From contig CM034138.1 in NCBI GenBank assembly GCA_019914995.1, positions 2,232,001 through 2,296,000 on the forward strand: a stretch of 64,000 bases of DNA, read 5' to 3'. The stretch's first letter is position 1, and the number at the start of each line of letters is the position of its first letter. Source of the stretch: Acanthochlamys bracteata (Eukaryota > Streptophyta > Magnoliopsida > Pandanales > Velloziaceae). The notes below the pieces were generated by a model. It was given only the letters and a program-made list of their open reading frames with translations, was not told the DNA's origin and searched no databases. Below, piece by piece: positions 35,691-48,132 of the stretch. The position numbers and the translations under genes are program-made.

Positions 35691-36459
35691 AGGATGTCAT
35701 TATCCAGATCTGGAGATTTATTAGAAGATTTCATTCTGTCGATGATATATATTTGATTTAGAAGAATTGGATTGGGTTTTGTGGTATGGAAAATAATTTT
35801 ATATTTATTAGTGTTGTTTAAGGGTGGTGTGGTAGTAGAGAAGAGTTTTGATCTTTGTGACTTATTGTGATAGGGAATTTTTTTTCCCTACATATTATCA
35901 TTATATATATTGGATCTCTCTGTGTGAGATTCATTTATAGATTTGATTCAGTGTTGATTATTTATGTTCATTTGCATTTGAATGTATTTACTTCTCTATT
36001 TTATGTCCGTTGCAGTTTGAACTCTCTGTCTTCATTCTGATGTGTTGCAAATGAAGAATTTGCTGAAAACAAACAGCTAGCTGGAATTGTTCTCATCATT
36101 TATTCAGAGAACAGGATTTCATTACCAAAAAAAAAGAGTTTTGAGTTGGTCTTTTGATGCTTTCAACAATTTGAGTGAATGAACAAAATCTTGTCGGAAT
36201 GTAATTTGCAACAATTAAGGAAGGGCATGAGAGATCTGAATGAGCTACTACACTATTCATGATTCATTTCAGTTTTCCGTCTTCAAGCATTGAAATTTTT
36301 TGAAGTTTCCACTACAAAAAAGAAAAGGAAAGCTTTCGGCTGTGGGTTCGCATCACATGTTGCGGCTGTATATATGCCAGTAAGGTTTGTGCTGGAATTG
36401 AATGATAAGCCTGTCCTACAAAGGGCGGCCATGCTTGTCTACTTTTCTATATAAGCCGG

Positions 36460-36484
36460 CCTTGCCTTGCCTTGCCTTGCCTTC
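36460..36484. repeat. (CCTTG)n microsatellite
   Basis: About five CCTTG units, preceded by a TATATAAG that looks like a TATA box but has no gene behind it. Confidence 0.8.
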
Positions 36485-36514
36485 CCTTTTCTAGAGGGGA
36501 CGCTTGCCATTTAT

Positions 36515-36685
36515 GCTTATTATTTTAATTTTGTATTTAATATTTTTAATAAATTCTTTTATAATATTTTATAAAAAAATTTTTTAAAATATAAACAAGT
36601 TAGATATCGTAAAATTTTATTATTTTTGTAATAAAAATTAATTTTATATTTTTATGTTATAAAAATTTTATTTTATAATCACTTC
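36515..36685. mobile_element. Short AT-rich repeat, group 3
   Basis: Contains GTAAAATTTTATTATTTTTGTAATAAA-like order and ends ATTTTATTTTATAATCACTTCCAACG, like the right end of 28981-29165 (TTTTATTTTATGAACAATTTCAAAG). Non-coding. Limits are approximate. Confidence 0.4.
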
Positions 36686-36810
36686 CAACGTTTATCCCGT
36701 TACATCTTTAATTCCTCGATCAATTAAGGGTCGTTTTTGAGCGTTTAACATGATGTACTTTTTTTTAAAAGAGTTTATTTTAATTTTTTCAAAAAATAAA
36801 ATTTTTCTAT

Positions 36811-36812
<2 letters not shown>

Positions 36813-36841
<29 letters not shown>

Positions 36842-36882
36842 TATATATATATATATTTATTTATTTATTTATTTATTTATTT
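36813..36882. repeat. 70-bp perfect AT palindrome of microsatellites
   Basis: Seven AAAT units (36813-36840), a 14-bp AT spacer (36841-36854) and seven ATTT units (36855-36882) form a perfect inverted repeat. It can fold into a hairpin or cruciform and probably arose inside an AT-rich element. Confidence 0.9.
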
Positions 36883-38890
36883 ATATATTATAATGTATTT
36901 ATGTGGTTTAAATTTAAAAAAAATTATAGATTCAAGAAATTATTTCATGATTTTATGGAGCGTTTGGAGAAGAATCCAAAATTCATTTCCAAATGATAAC
37001 CTAAATATTCTAAAGGACCTTGATCATTTTTTTTCAATTGCTTATCATTTTTATTTTTATATTCCATATTTCAATAAAATTTTATACTATTTTATAAATT
37101 TATTTTAAAATTTAAACATACATAAAAATTGTATGTTGTAAGATGTTATTATTATTTATTTTAGATAAGAAAAATAAATTTTATTTTAAAAATATTTCTA
37201 AAATGTAATTAATTATAAATATTTTATTTTATTAATACTTCCAAATATTTCTTAAGAGAAATATTTTCTTTAGCAAAAAGTTTCAACTCACTATATAGAA
37301 ATTATTATAATACAGGGAGGCAAATGCAACATGGTAACTATAGTGAATTCAATGTGTTATTGCTCAGATGTAGCAAAGTAATTCAATTTCTTTTTAAGAA
37401 AAAGCAACTGAAGGACAAACAAAAACAGTATGAACGTGGGGCGGTTCCTTTCGCGCTACAGCATGATTTCTTTCTGGGCCTCATTGCCAGAAATTGCATC
37501 AATATCTCCTTTCCACTTTCTAATTACATCATGACCACGGCGTGTTCTCACTTGTTATTATGCTGAATGCTTTCTTCTTCTTTTTTTTTAAATATACAAG
37601 AGATTATTTTTCCTTGAAGAAATTAAGGCTAAATCAAGTCACTTTGCTCAATTCTTCTATTGTACTCAATCAAATTGAACAAGAAGGAACAAAAATTCTT
37701 AGAACTACGTTAAAAGACACACTAAAGGGATCAATTTCATGTTCTTTTTCAGTGAAAATTCTTTTATGAGCAGGAATGAATTATATATTCGCACTTCTAA
37801 CATAAATGGAAGATTTTTCTGTAGTTTCTCTTCCCTATTATTGAACTGAAATCTTTCCAACAATTACAGCTTGGACTAATTAAAAGAAGAGAATTAACAC
37901 CGAGTGGTCCGGCGTGATATTATTATCATCATCTTGAATGCATGAAACTGAATGAAGTTTTACGTGAAGCTTCTAGGAGACAGTTGGTAAGCAGTTGTTG
38001 GTTTGCAGCAAAGTTTGGCTACAATTCAATGGAAAAGTGAGAAGAAATACTTTTGAGTCTATCTATGCAGCTTGGTTGAAACGTAAACAAAACGTAGATG
38101 CAGTAATGAAGATCGCTGTTCAATTTCTGTTTCCAGAACAAGTAATGAATTCAATTCAATTTTTGAGCTTTTGGTTCAAATTTCTGTGGTTGAGACTGGT
38201 CAGGATTTTTTTTCTATATCTCGTCTTCTACCCATAGCGTAAGTTTACAAGTCAATAACATAATGGCACTGGTTGTAGCTACCTACGGTTTTTTGGGGAA
38301 AAAGATAAAATAAAAGACGATCAAATCGAATGTTCCACAAATTTGATGTATGTAGGTTGCCGTGTGGGTTACTGCAAAGTCTTTGTAGGATTTTCTCAGC
38401 AGGTATACCAACCACTGCTATTCATACAGAGACATAACGAAGACAAAAATCAAATTTTTTTAATATTTTTTATAACTACAATCTCACAAAGTATTAGTGC
38501 AGCTTTCAGATGCAACTTCCATGCTTATTTAGAGTATGGGAGATGATCTGGATATGCTTTCAGATTTATCCTAACTACCAAATAATGTCTAATTGTCTAT
38601 GTATCCAATAGCTGCAAGTGACATTAAACAACACACGCACGAATATAATTGGCCCGACAGTTGATAGCTTTCATAAGATGTTAAAAGCGTTCAACAACTA
38701 CAAACATAATCTATTCTGTATCTTCCAACTAAAAAAACGCCAACGCCTTTGGAATTTATAATGCAAGGTTTGCTTTTTCACAAAGAACTGAGAATCAGAT
38801 AGAGAGACATAGTATACAAATATATATCTCTCTTTTATCCTGAATGCCCCTCTCCATAAGACTTGATGTGAAAGAAGACAAAGAAAAAAG

Positions 38891-41800
38891 CTACAGTTCA
38901 TCATGTGTTACCTCCTCTGATGAAGAAGAGGCATGAACGTTGGTCCGAACTTCAGAAAGGTAATGAATTGCCAAACCAGCATGAAGAGCTGCGCCATAAG
39001 GGAGTGCTTTTTCATTGACCACAAAGTAAGGTGAATGAGGAGGATGAATTGGTGGTATGTGTGAATCATCCTTCATTCCAATGAAATAGTAGAATGCTGA
39101 AGGGACGGCATCTGAGAAGAAGGCAAAGTCCTCAGATCCCATTACAGGCTGTTGCAGCTTTACATTCTCGACACCTAGCATTTCTCCAGCAATCTTCAGA
39201 AAATGCTCATGAAGATCCTCATTGTTCAACGTCGCTGGAAAGAAAGGCTGCTCATCTGTGAAGAAATTTACAGAAGCATTGCACCTCTGAACGGAAGCCT
39301 GTGCAGTAATAACCTGGGTTTTTTTTGACCACCAAGAAGTGAATTAGTACAAGTCACTCACTCAAGATCTAATAGGATTTTCAGACAGATTCGTATGACA
39401 TTGAAGAACGTTGATATAATCTTATCTTTCTTGAAAGTATATTTAGATTGCTTCTGGGTTTGATCAGCAATTGCGAACTATACATTGAAGATTGGTATTT
39501 CTTTAGACATCTGGTTGAAATTCATGTATGGAAGTCAAGGTCCTCAACTATTACAGTATTATGATAAATAGTTTCAGTCTTTGCATGCCCAGTATGGACA
39601 GATAGATCCCATTAACAAATTGTAAAAATTCCTAGAAGAGAGAAAGTGCCTGCCTAGACTAGCCAAAAAAAAAGAAAAGTAAGAAAAAAAAGAAAGAGAA
39701 TCATGTATAGTGTGTATCACAAGTTGATGTTCAGATGCCTGCATCATTCTTACCTCTTCTATCCGTTGCTTTAGCTGGATGAAGCTGTGTTTTGAGAAGG
39801 CCCTGAAGGTTCCACCGATTTTCACAGAATCAGGAATCACATTGAATGCACCGCCTCCTTGGAATTTCGCGACAGTTACCACCTGACATATTATCAGCAA
39901 CAACAAGAACAAATAAGTGTTGTTGGAAAAGGCTGGAACTTGGAACATAAATGTTGTAGACATGAATTATCCTTTCAATTGTCAGATAACCTACCACATT
40001 TAAAATTTTTTATGCAAATAGTAAATTCGAGTCCAGATACATCAGGCAGTAGGCCTGCTTCACAGCCAATTGACTCTAAACCATGCAATCGACATGTCAG
40101 ATCCATATGTTCTTAATCATATAAGCATGGTATATGGTTTATTCGTTAACCTGCTTTGCCTATGTTACTATATACATACATGCGCTTGACTTCTCAGACA
40201 TTTTGAGATAAGCAGCTCCAGAAGCTAGTAAAAAGCTAAAAACACATTTCCAGTCTCTATCCCTAGGTCAGATTCTTAGCATAAATTACAATTACTGTGT
40301 CTGTGGAACTCGGAATAAAAAATGAAATAACCTTGCCTGCAGTAGGGGACAGGGTACATGAACACCTCCTTATTAAATGAGTTATTAAATACATTAACTT
40401 GTACACCTATGAGAATTAGAAGGAATCTTACTACCATATTCTCATCAAATTATCCCTCGTGCAGTTGTACCGCCCAAAAAATATCCTTTCATTGAAATTT
40501 GTTGACACACATTACTATAAGGAGCTAGGCACTTGACCAAGCAGCTTACTGTTGAATTATTAACTAGTACGCACACCTTCTGTAGACAACTAAGTCAACC
40601 ATTTGCATAAATATGGCATAGAACTGTACTATGTGTGCTGATATTTTATCTACTTCTCATGCTTCCACTATCCATTTCTGCTTCACTGGAGAATGCAAAA
40701 AGACCAGGCATAGACTAGCATTCCAATCAAGCAAGCTTAATCTAAAAATGAAGTAGCCTACCAGCAGGGACTAGCCTTACACAATAATAGGAAACTGCGG
40801 TTACCGTTATATGCAAGTACCAAACAATCAAATATTAATAAGAAAAGACACTGTACCTGCGAGTCCAAGGGATCAGCTTCACGAGAAACAAGGTGTTGCA
40901 GACTAACTATCACATTTGACGCAGCTAGAATTGGGTCAATAGTGTGCTGAGGAATTGCTGCATGGCCACCCTTTCCATTAATTACTGCTTCAAAAAATCC
41001 ACTACCAGCCATAACCGGCCCAGATCTGGATGCCACTGATCCGACAGGTTTATCTGATGATACATGAAAACCAAAGATGGCTTCCACATTCTTCACAACA
41101 CCAGCTTCAATCATTCTCTGTGCCCCACCACCACCTTCCTCAGCTGGTTGAAAAAGAAGGATCACTGTCCCCTGTCAAGAACAACAGTGGGATTTTAAAA
41201 TAAGAGAAACCATGGACAGATCTAGGAAAGAAAGAAGATGGATAGGAGAATCGTAGGAAGAGAGGATTTAATTTGTCGTGCAATATCTTCAAAATTATAG
41301 CACAATACAAGAATGATATAGGCCAACATGAACCATGTTTGATCTACTTTACCAAATGCTCCTCATTTAATCCAGACCTCTTAAACTCAGTGAAAGAAAC
41401 AAGAGAAATTCAATTCCACAAGAGTTGTAAACAGTAACTTGCGCAAAATGATGTGACTTGTTATAGGATCGTCTAGTCGGCAACAGATTCTTGTGAGTAA
41501 GCACTTTTCAATATTTGTGTTTATAGTTCATTATCTGGGCCTTCCTTCGCCATCAAAACTTTACCAAGATCTCTTTAAGGCATACTAAATAACAGAAATT
41601 AGTCATCTAAAAGGACTCTAGTGAGGAGCTGTTCTAAGCAAATCAAGAGGTTTAATACACATAAGAACCAAGAGAAATGTCACTACTAAGTGCTGTAGAA
41701 CACAAACATCAGCAAACATCAAATAGGCACAAAAATACATAACAACTCCGAGAATCGGATCCAAGTTTTGCCAATAGGAAAGCAAGGCTATCTTCTGACA

Positions 41801-43172
41801 GAGGAAAGAATTTGAATTTCAGGTGCCAAAGCAGCTCCTTTGTTGTCAAAGCTATGTAGATACACACATAAACTGAACATAATATGAAACATTGCTCTAG
41901 TCTTGCATACAATAACCGCATAGGTTTAGAAGTCTAGTAATACGAGCAGTAGTAACAAAATCAGGATAAATAAAACTACCAAACTGGAGATGAAGTGTTT
42001 CCAAACCTGCAGTTTATCTTCATGTTCCTTCAGAATCTTGGCAGCACCTAGTAGCATTGCTACATGGGCATCATGACCACATGCATGCATTTTTCCAGGA
42101 ACTTTGCTTTTATGATCCCACTCCACGAGCTCCTATTCAAGTGCGTATATGTGAATATGAGATTTTACCTGGTTATCTAAAATTCGAAATAATACAGTAA
42201 CGACTAAAAGTTCCAGGAGAAAAAAGAGGACAGGAACAAAAGTATTGAGCTGCAATGTGATATTACTACATCGAAATGCTATATGTAAAACATCACAGCG
42301 CAATAGAAAAACTAACCTTGTTCCCCCTTTCACTGCTGTAACAATTCTAGCATGCTTTAGGATACATTTTGAACATCAGAAAATTCAAAGAATGAATGAG
42401 TGTAGCTTGTTTCTCTGTTCTCATGCTCTAGCCAAAATTTAGTATGAGAGAACAATAACTGAAGCAAAAAAAACAAAAAAAAAAGTGGCAAACCAAAACC
42501 AATCCCTCACCAACTAGATGACATCCCAATACTTTGAAATAATATTATTTAAGAAAATCGAGTCAAGCACTTATTCATATATTTTCACTTACTAAATGAC
42601 CATAAACTCTAAAAACTGCAAAGAAACCACCCAAATGAGTACTGTTCTATAAATCCATATTCAAGACTCCAACTTTCCACATGAATTCCGTAATTTTCTA
42701 TCAGAAACACATGCAAAAACTTTTGCACAACAATTAAACAACAAGTCAAACATCATCTCAACTTTCACAAAAAAAGAAAAAAAAATGGAAAACTCAAAAC
42801 AGAGATGAACTATTTCCAAGTCCAAACCTGCATGGCAAGCGCATCCATATCAGCACGAAGTGCAACGAAGGGAGCTTTCCCGGAACCAATTCGGGCAACA
42901 ACGCCTGTAACAGCGACAGGGTAATCGTAAGGCACGCCAATCCTATCAAGCTCGCTTCGAACAAGTTCACTAGTTTTGAACTCTTCATAGCCAAGCTCAG
43001 GGTTCTCGTGAATTGAACGCCGAATTCCAATCATCCACTTCCATACATCATCTTGCTTCGCTAGAGAAAGAATCTCAGCCGGTGAAATAGTTGATGTAGA
43101 TTGTGAGATGGTTCTCATAGGCATTCCGGCGAACACCATCAGAGCGAAGTAGGAGAAAACGAACAACTCCAT
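38891..43172 (-). CDS. IAA-amino acid hydrolase, ILR1-like, ER-retained
   Basis: A peptidase family M20 amidohydrolase that frees active hormone from IAA-amino acid conjugates, or possibly from jasmonoyl conjugates. Five exons, the usual number, close in frame: 43172-42828, 42132-42007, 41171-40857, 39882-39754 and 39313-38891, giving 445 residues. A signal peptide covers about 1-24. Metal-ligand motifs are intact: HACGHDAH (Cys133, His135), QPAEEGG (Glu169), GFHVS (His193) and a late [14 protein letters not shown] is also present. The dimerisation segment with [10 protein letters not shown] follows the usual order. The C-terminus is HDEL, which retains the protein in the ER lumen, as in Arabidopsis ILL1/ILL2/IAR3-type enzymes. 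Which conjugate is preferred cannot be seen. Confidence 0.95.
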
Positions 43173-43296
43173 GGTGATCGAGATCTGATTCAGCTTCTAT
43201 TAGTCGAAATTTGCTCTACTGCAATTTGATTGATTTTTTTGTTTCTGTAAGTTTCATCTGTTTGTTTTGGTGACTTCTTGCTTTGATGGGTTTTAT

Positions 43297-43305
43297 TATT
43301 TTATA
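43297..43305 (-). promoter_or_regulatory. TATA box of the ILR1-like gene
   Basis: Minus-strand TATAAAATA, about 125 bp upstream of the ATG. It fits a leader of about 95 bases. Confidence 0.6.
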
Positions 43306-44750
43306 GCAGCCACCAAATGGTTATTTTTTTTTACTCCTTTTTTTATCAATTTTTTGTTGACTTTAATTGCATAAATTGACTAATAGCACTGTTCAAAAAA
43401 TAATAAGCAATTTGTCCTTGTAATTCAAGTAGAGGCTGTAGACTATTGAAATGTGCTTTATAAATCATTAAAATTTTGTAAAATATTAAAATCTGTTTAC
43501 TTTTACTAATTTTTTATGAAAAATATTAATATTAATAGGGTTTGCGCTCACTTAATAATCACATTTCTTAGTTGGTAATTGGTAATAAATCATGAAGATT
43601 ATATTAATTAAAGATTGTTGACTCGTTTTACTGAACTGATACAATTACAAATGAGCCTCCTCAGTAGATTGGAAATCAACAATTTTCTCATCTTGTTTAC
43701 ATCTGCAATTTGATTTTGATTAAAAAAAACCACTTGACATTAATGGATTGTTTGTATTGTAATTCTTAAAGTTTTTTCTAGAATTAGTTATTTGACTATT
43801 GATGGCGAAAGTTTTTTATTTTACGCACGTGTTTGTTAAAAAGAGCGCTGAAATGTTTATCATTAAATTTCTGGTGTACTAAGGCAACTACGGCACCGTT
43901 TGGACTTTGGACTTGATATTCAAAAGAAGTTCTTTTTTAACAATTTTTTCAAAAAATTTTAAAAAAAATATAAAAATAAAAATTTTATATTTTAGATAAA
44001 ATACTCTTAGATAGTCTCTTACCGTACATGTGGACCACAAATGACCAAACCGAATGAATGAGTATCTGTTCTGTTTCAATTACAAAGGTCCAAAAGTTAG
44101 GTTGAACGGCTAGCACACATGATTCCCATGGCACTCACTGTTTAGAATAGGAAGGAATTCAATCGCTTTCAAAGGAAAGCACGCCAAAAACAAAAACCGA
44201 AGATGCGAGCAACCATCCCCTTGATTCGGACACCTATGAATCACATTTTTGAACTGCTATTGATCAGGTCACTGTTTGCTGGAACTTCTGTCCGATTTCA
44301 TAATGGCCCGAGAAAAGTTTAGGAAACAGTTTTAGCACAGAAGGAAACAGTCAAAAAAAGAAAACGATAGAACTCTTTGGATGAACTCCTACTTCTGGAC
44401 AAAACAACTGAGCAGCATATAAAAATCGCTCGAACAAGCAAGTATTCACATTTTTATTGCATGAATTGGCCGTTTAAAACTACAGTATAGAAGCCTCAGA
44501 AGAGAATAGACCTTGGATTGCGGACTAGAATCGCAAAAGCTTTCCTGACCTCCTTCCACAGTGATTAATGCTATCCTTCCAAATGTAAGCCGAATTGGCC
44601 TCTTTCAAGTGCATCTATCCGTCTTTCTTTATGTCATATTTCCTCTTCAACTTGGAGGTAATGCATGCTTAGCTCCAACAATGAATCTGCTAACTGCTGC
44701 TAAGATCTCGTTTTTCTGTTCCAATCTCTTATGCTATTTAATCAGCCTTG
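43306..44750. other. Intergenic spacer and DUF1639 3' UTR
   Basis: AT-rich promoter-side DNA of the hydrolase lies on the left. The segment from about 44460 to 44750 is probably the 3' UTR of the DUF1639 gene. A CACCGTTTGGAC motif near 43891 resembles the edge of a small MITE, but no matching end was found. No coding exon is seen. Confidence 0.5.
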
Positions 44751-47700
44751 CTACTCCGAGTCACTATTCATACTGCCCATTGCCTTCAGTCCCCTTGGCC
44801 TCTGCAACATAAATAAACTCATTTAAGAAAGAATCGAGCTATGTGTATAATAATTCATTTGCTGTAGTGGTATCCAGAAGAAGATGATATACCTTTTTGG
44901 AGACCTTTTTCTCCCTAACTTCATATCTCTCCAATGTTAGGTCGCACAACCATGCACCTGGGCTGACCAGCTGGTTTAAGAGGTGTAGAAGATTATTAGC
45001 AAGCAATACGTTATATAGTTAAAATATGGTTTAAGAGGGCTGACCATCTTCAAGAAAGAGTCCACTGTACATGATACGAAGACCATTTTGTACAAAATCA
45101 TCCATCCAAGATTAACAACACCTCTTCAAAGTTAAGAAGCAACAACATATTAAAAAGTGAAGCTACTTTAGATATGGAATAAGACCTGGCCATCATTCAC
45201 ACTAGTAACAGAAAACTTACGAAACTTCATTTGATCAGCAGAGAAATCAAACGAAAAAGTGTATCATCGTTATATGCGAAGAACTTCAACCTTGCTGATG
45301 TGATCAATTTTAACAACCAGTAACTACCTTTCACAAAAGTGTACAAGTCCTATCTACGTTATCTGCAAAATCTTGACAATTGACAAGAACGCTGGTCATA
45401 CGGAAGTCGAGGTACAAGACAAGGCTGGTAACGAACTTGCACATGTCTCCAGCTTCTCTAATGGCTATAGGAAAACTAAACTTGTGTAGTATCATGATAC
45501 AATTCAGTAATCTCCACTAAACTTAACACCAAACCTGAGAGCATATCTAAATAATTCAAAAGATAATAGTGAATGCCAATAAAGATAGCCACCAGTAGAA
45601 TTTTGCCCCATTTTTTAATAACTAAAACAAGAAAGTACAAATTGGTATGGTTTTTTTTTTTCTTTTTCCATAGCAGTTCTGAGTTTTATATGAACTAAAG
45701 ATGAAACATACATTCTGCAAGTAGCTAAGGAACAGATCTAGCCTGCTGCTTATAGGCAAAAGGATTCTGGTCATTGTTTTATGTGAGAAAAAATAAAAAA
45801 TCTGGAGGATATAGGTGTAACATAGCATCCAAGTTGAGATAAGTTTCACAGAGAAATGTCTTCATAGAGCAACAAAACATACTGGCGCAGAAGATCTTAA
45901 AATCTTGTACGCATCCGAGCCCTGACACCTAGAAAGTTACTGAGAGGCTCTTGATTATGGACATTAATACTAGAATTTCTATACAAGCAACTGCGCAGCT
46001 CAAAACAGCTTGAACAGGTCCAGTTATGCTTAAAGATCTTCATATGCTTTATCAAGCAAGTTGTGACTGTTCAGGCTAGGTTTCATTTTTCAAAATGCAA
46101 TTTTCTTATGCTCATGACTAAATAAGAATAATGGATAAATTATTTCTTTTCAATTCTGCTACAACTTCCCTTTCAAACTAAGGTGTTTGTCTGCGGAAGA
46201 AATCATACGTACTCAAACAAGGTGAAGAAACTTGTGAAGCCGCCATTGATCGTATCACTCACCTAGAAGCTACAGCATCTACTCAACAAAAAGCCTCAAC
46301 TGAGTCCACTCCTACTAAGCACAGCTTTCTAAAGAGCACTAGAGTCTCACTTTAAGATTCCAAACAATTACATCTATAGCTAAGAGGAGCCTGCTAAACT
46401 GCCATGGAAAAGCACAACCATCCGAATTTAATCAACCGTACCAACTAGCACTCATCTCATGCTCCAGAATGTTAACTCCAAAAACAAAACAATCTTCTTG
46501 TAGAGGGGAAATTAGCATAATTTTTTTCAAAAAATTAAAATAAAAAATTTAAGAATGATAGAGTCAGTTAGCGGGCTTACGTTGAGGGTGCGCTGGATGA
46601 TTTTGGCTCGTTTCTTTGGGCGTTGGGGCAGCCGGGATCCCTTGAAAACCAAGAAATCCTCCTCCTTCTCTTTATTCGTCAATGCAATTGCAAACTTGGG
46701 TGGCCACGCTGCCCCCTCGCTCCCTGATGACGAACCCTTCTTCTCTTCCGAGCACACAGCAATTTTCCCACCATTCTCCGGTGAAGTAATGCTTGATTTT
46801 ACCGCTGCAGCTGCTGCCGCTTCAGAGTTCCTGGATAATAAAATGCAATCGCATTAATATAGCTCAACATAGAAGTTATTCCTTTCCCGTGTATGCGTTA
46901 GTATTGCTAACAAATTTAAGCCATCCTCATTCTACCTAGATTGTTGGCGAGTTCTCCTTGAATATATCTGGGCAGCTGCTGCAACCGGTTCTTCGCTCAT
47001 GGTTTTGAAGATTATTATCAAGAGATTGCTTAAAACTCTAGACACAAACAACCAAAGAAATGTTCCACGCTATCTGGAAATAACTTCAGTAACGAGGAAA
47101 AGAATTCAAAGGAAGAGATTATTTTAACAAGAAGGAGTACACGCGGGTGCAGCCGATGAAATCACAATTCAATCAGGTGGCCCAAATTCAATCACGCGAC
47201 TATAGGCAACAGCGAGTCAGTTTCGGAGGAGAACCGCGTCTTTGAGCGACACGTGGTTTTCTCAGGATGTTAGACTTTGTTATTACTTGGCGAGCTGTGT
47301 TAGTGGACATGGCAAAGACGCCACTACCAGATCACTACTACGGTGTAGAATAATGAATAACACCAACACGAATAGAAACTTAGTTAAGAGATGATTAGAG
47401 ATCTCGAGTCTAATACGCAGGAGATTATAAGATCCAAACCTTGAAATACAACCAGATGCAGAAATTTGTGAGATACTGGAATCAGAAATCAATACCTGGT
47501 TAACTCTAGAATCAAGAAAATCCCTAGCATCTTTATTTTAATAACCAACTCGTCGTGAAGTAAATTTAATCAACACCGTCGCCCTTTTTCTACGACACAT
47601 AACTTTGACGGATGATTTATTTAAGACCGTACTTCAATCAACAATTTCTTTCAATAAAAAGATAAAAAGTTGTTCTCTTTACGGAATAAACTGGTGAGAA

Positions 47701-48132
47701 CATAGAAGTGAAGAGGTGGAAAAGAAATTTAGCAAGTTGAAGGAATGAAGAGTACCTGAGGACTCGTTGAAGTGCCGCGGTAGCTCGGCGAGTACAGACC
47801 GCAGGTTCTCTATCAGCTCCAGACTGCTGGCCTTCGCCACGCGTCGCAGCGGCAGGGGAGGCCGAAGTTACCTTGTCGGAAGAACAGTAATCGTTGCTGA
47901 CATTGTTGTTTTTGTTGTTACTGTTAGGAGCGTTGCTGATGCTGTTACCCTCCTTACGGACACAGCGAAGCCGTTTGCGGCTGCCCCATTGAAGCAACAA
48001 GTCACGCTCGGCAATCTGCCGCCGCTGCTGTTGCTGGGATAACCTGTTGGTGTTAGGGCTGTTGTTCTTAATGTTATGCCCGCCACCACTCGCCGCGCGC
48101 GTATGATAGGGATTTCTGACCTCTCCCTCCAT
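44751..48132 (-). CDS. DUF1639 family protein
   Basis: A plant-specific protein of unknown function, probably nuclear from its basic patches. Four coding exons close in frame: 48132-47756, 46830-46581, 44970-44893 and 44801-44751, giving 251 residues. The N-terminus MEGEVRNPYHTRA followed by QIAERDLLLQWGSRKRLRC matches the longer members of the family. A low-complexity Asn/Ser/Ala section follows. The DUF1639 core is WPPKFAIALTNKEKEEDF, KGSRLPQRPKKRAKIIQRTLN, VSPGAWLCDLTLERYEVR and KKRPRGLKAMGSM, ending in SDSE, so the conserved C-terminus is complete. A TATA box at 49821 implies a long leader with at least one intron. Function is not known. Confidence 0.9.
46936..47000 (-). CDS. Candidate alternative first exon of the DUF1639 gene
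   Basis: Inside intron 1, an ATG at 47000 opens a 65-base segment reading MSEEPVAAAAQIYSRRTRQQS and ending in AG before GTAGAA, a fair donor. It leaves exactly the same phase (two bases, AG) as the standard first exon, so it would splice to 46830 as SRNSEA and give a 147-residue isoform that keeps the whole DUF1639 core. A G-box lies about 250 bp upstream. Not proven; it depends on transcript evidence. Confidence 0.45.
47249..47256. promoter_or_regulatory. G-box/ABRE-like element
   Basis: ACACGTGG contains the palindromic CACGTG core (47250-47255) with an ABRE-like flank. It lies about 250 bp upstream of the candidate alternative ATG, within intron 1 of the DUF1639 gene. bZIP or bHLH binding is inferred. 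Confidence 0.4.

Larger units (their letters stand above)
35691..38890. other. Intergenic spacer, 3.2 kb
   Basis: The left 400 bases are likely AG-peptide 3' UTR. Beyond that lie a CCTTG microsatellite (36460-36484), an AT-rich repeat (36515-36685), a 70-bp perfect AT palindrome (36813-36882) and AT-rich sequence. Open frames at 37324-38546 lack domain motifs and are not called. The right end should hold the 3' UTR of the hydrolase gene. Confidence 0.55.

Noticed and set aside
36340-36380. GGTTCGCATC resembling a tRNA B box
   Set aside because: No A box at a proper distance and no cloverleaf; not a tRNA gene.
36448-36455. TATATAAG resembling a TATA box
   Set aside because: No gene follows it on either strand; it lies beside a microsatellite in spacer DNA.
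37324-38546. Several 67-80 codon plus-strand frames
   Set aside because: AT-driven composition, no motifs and no consistent splice joints between them.
46555-46857. 100-codon plus-strand frame
   Set aside because: Antisense shadow of DUF1639 exon 2.
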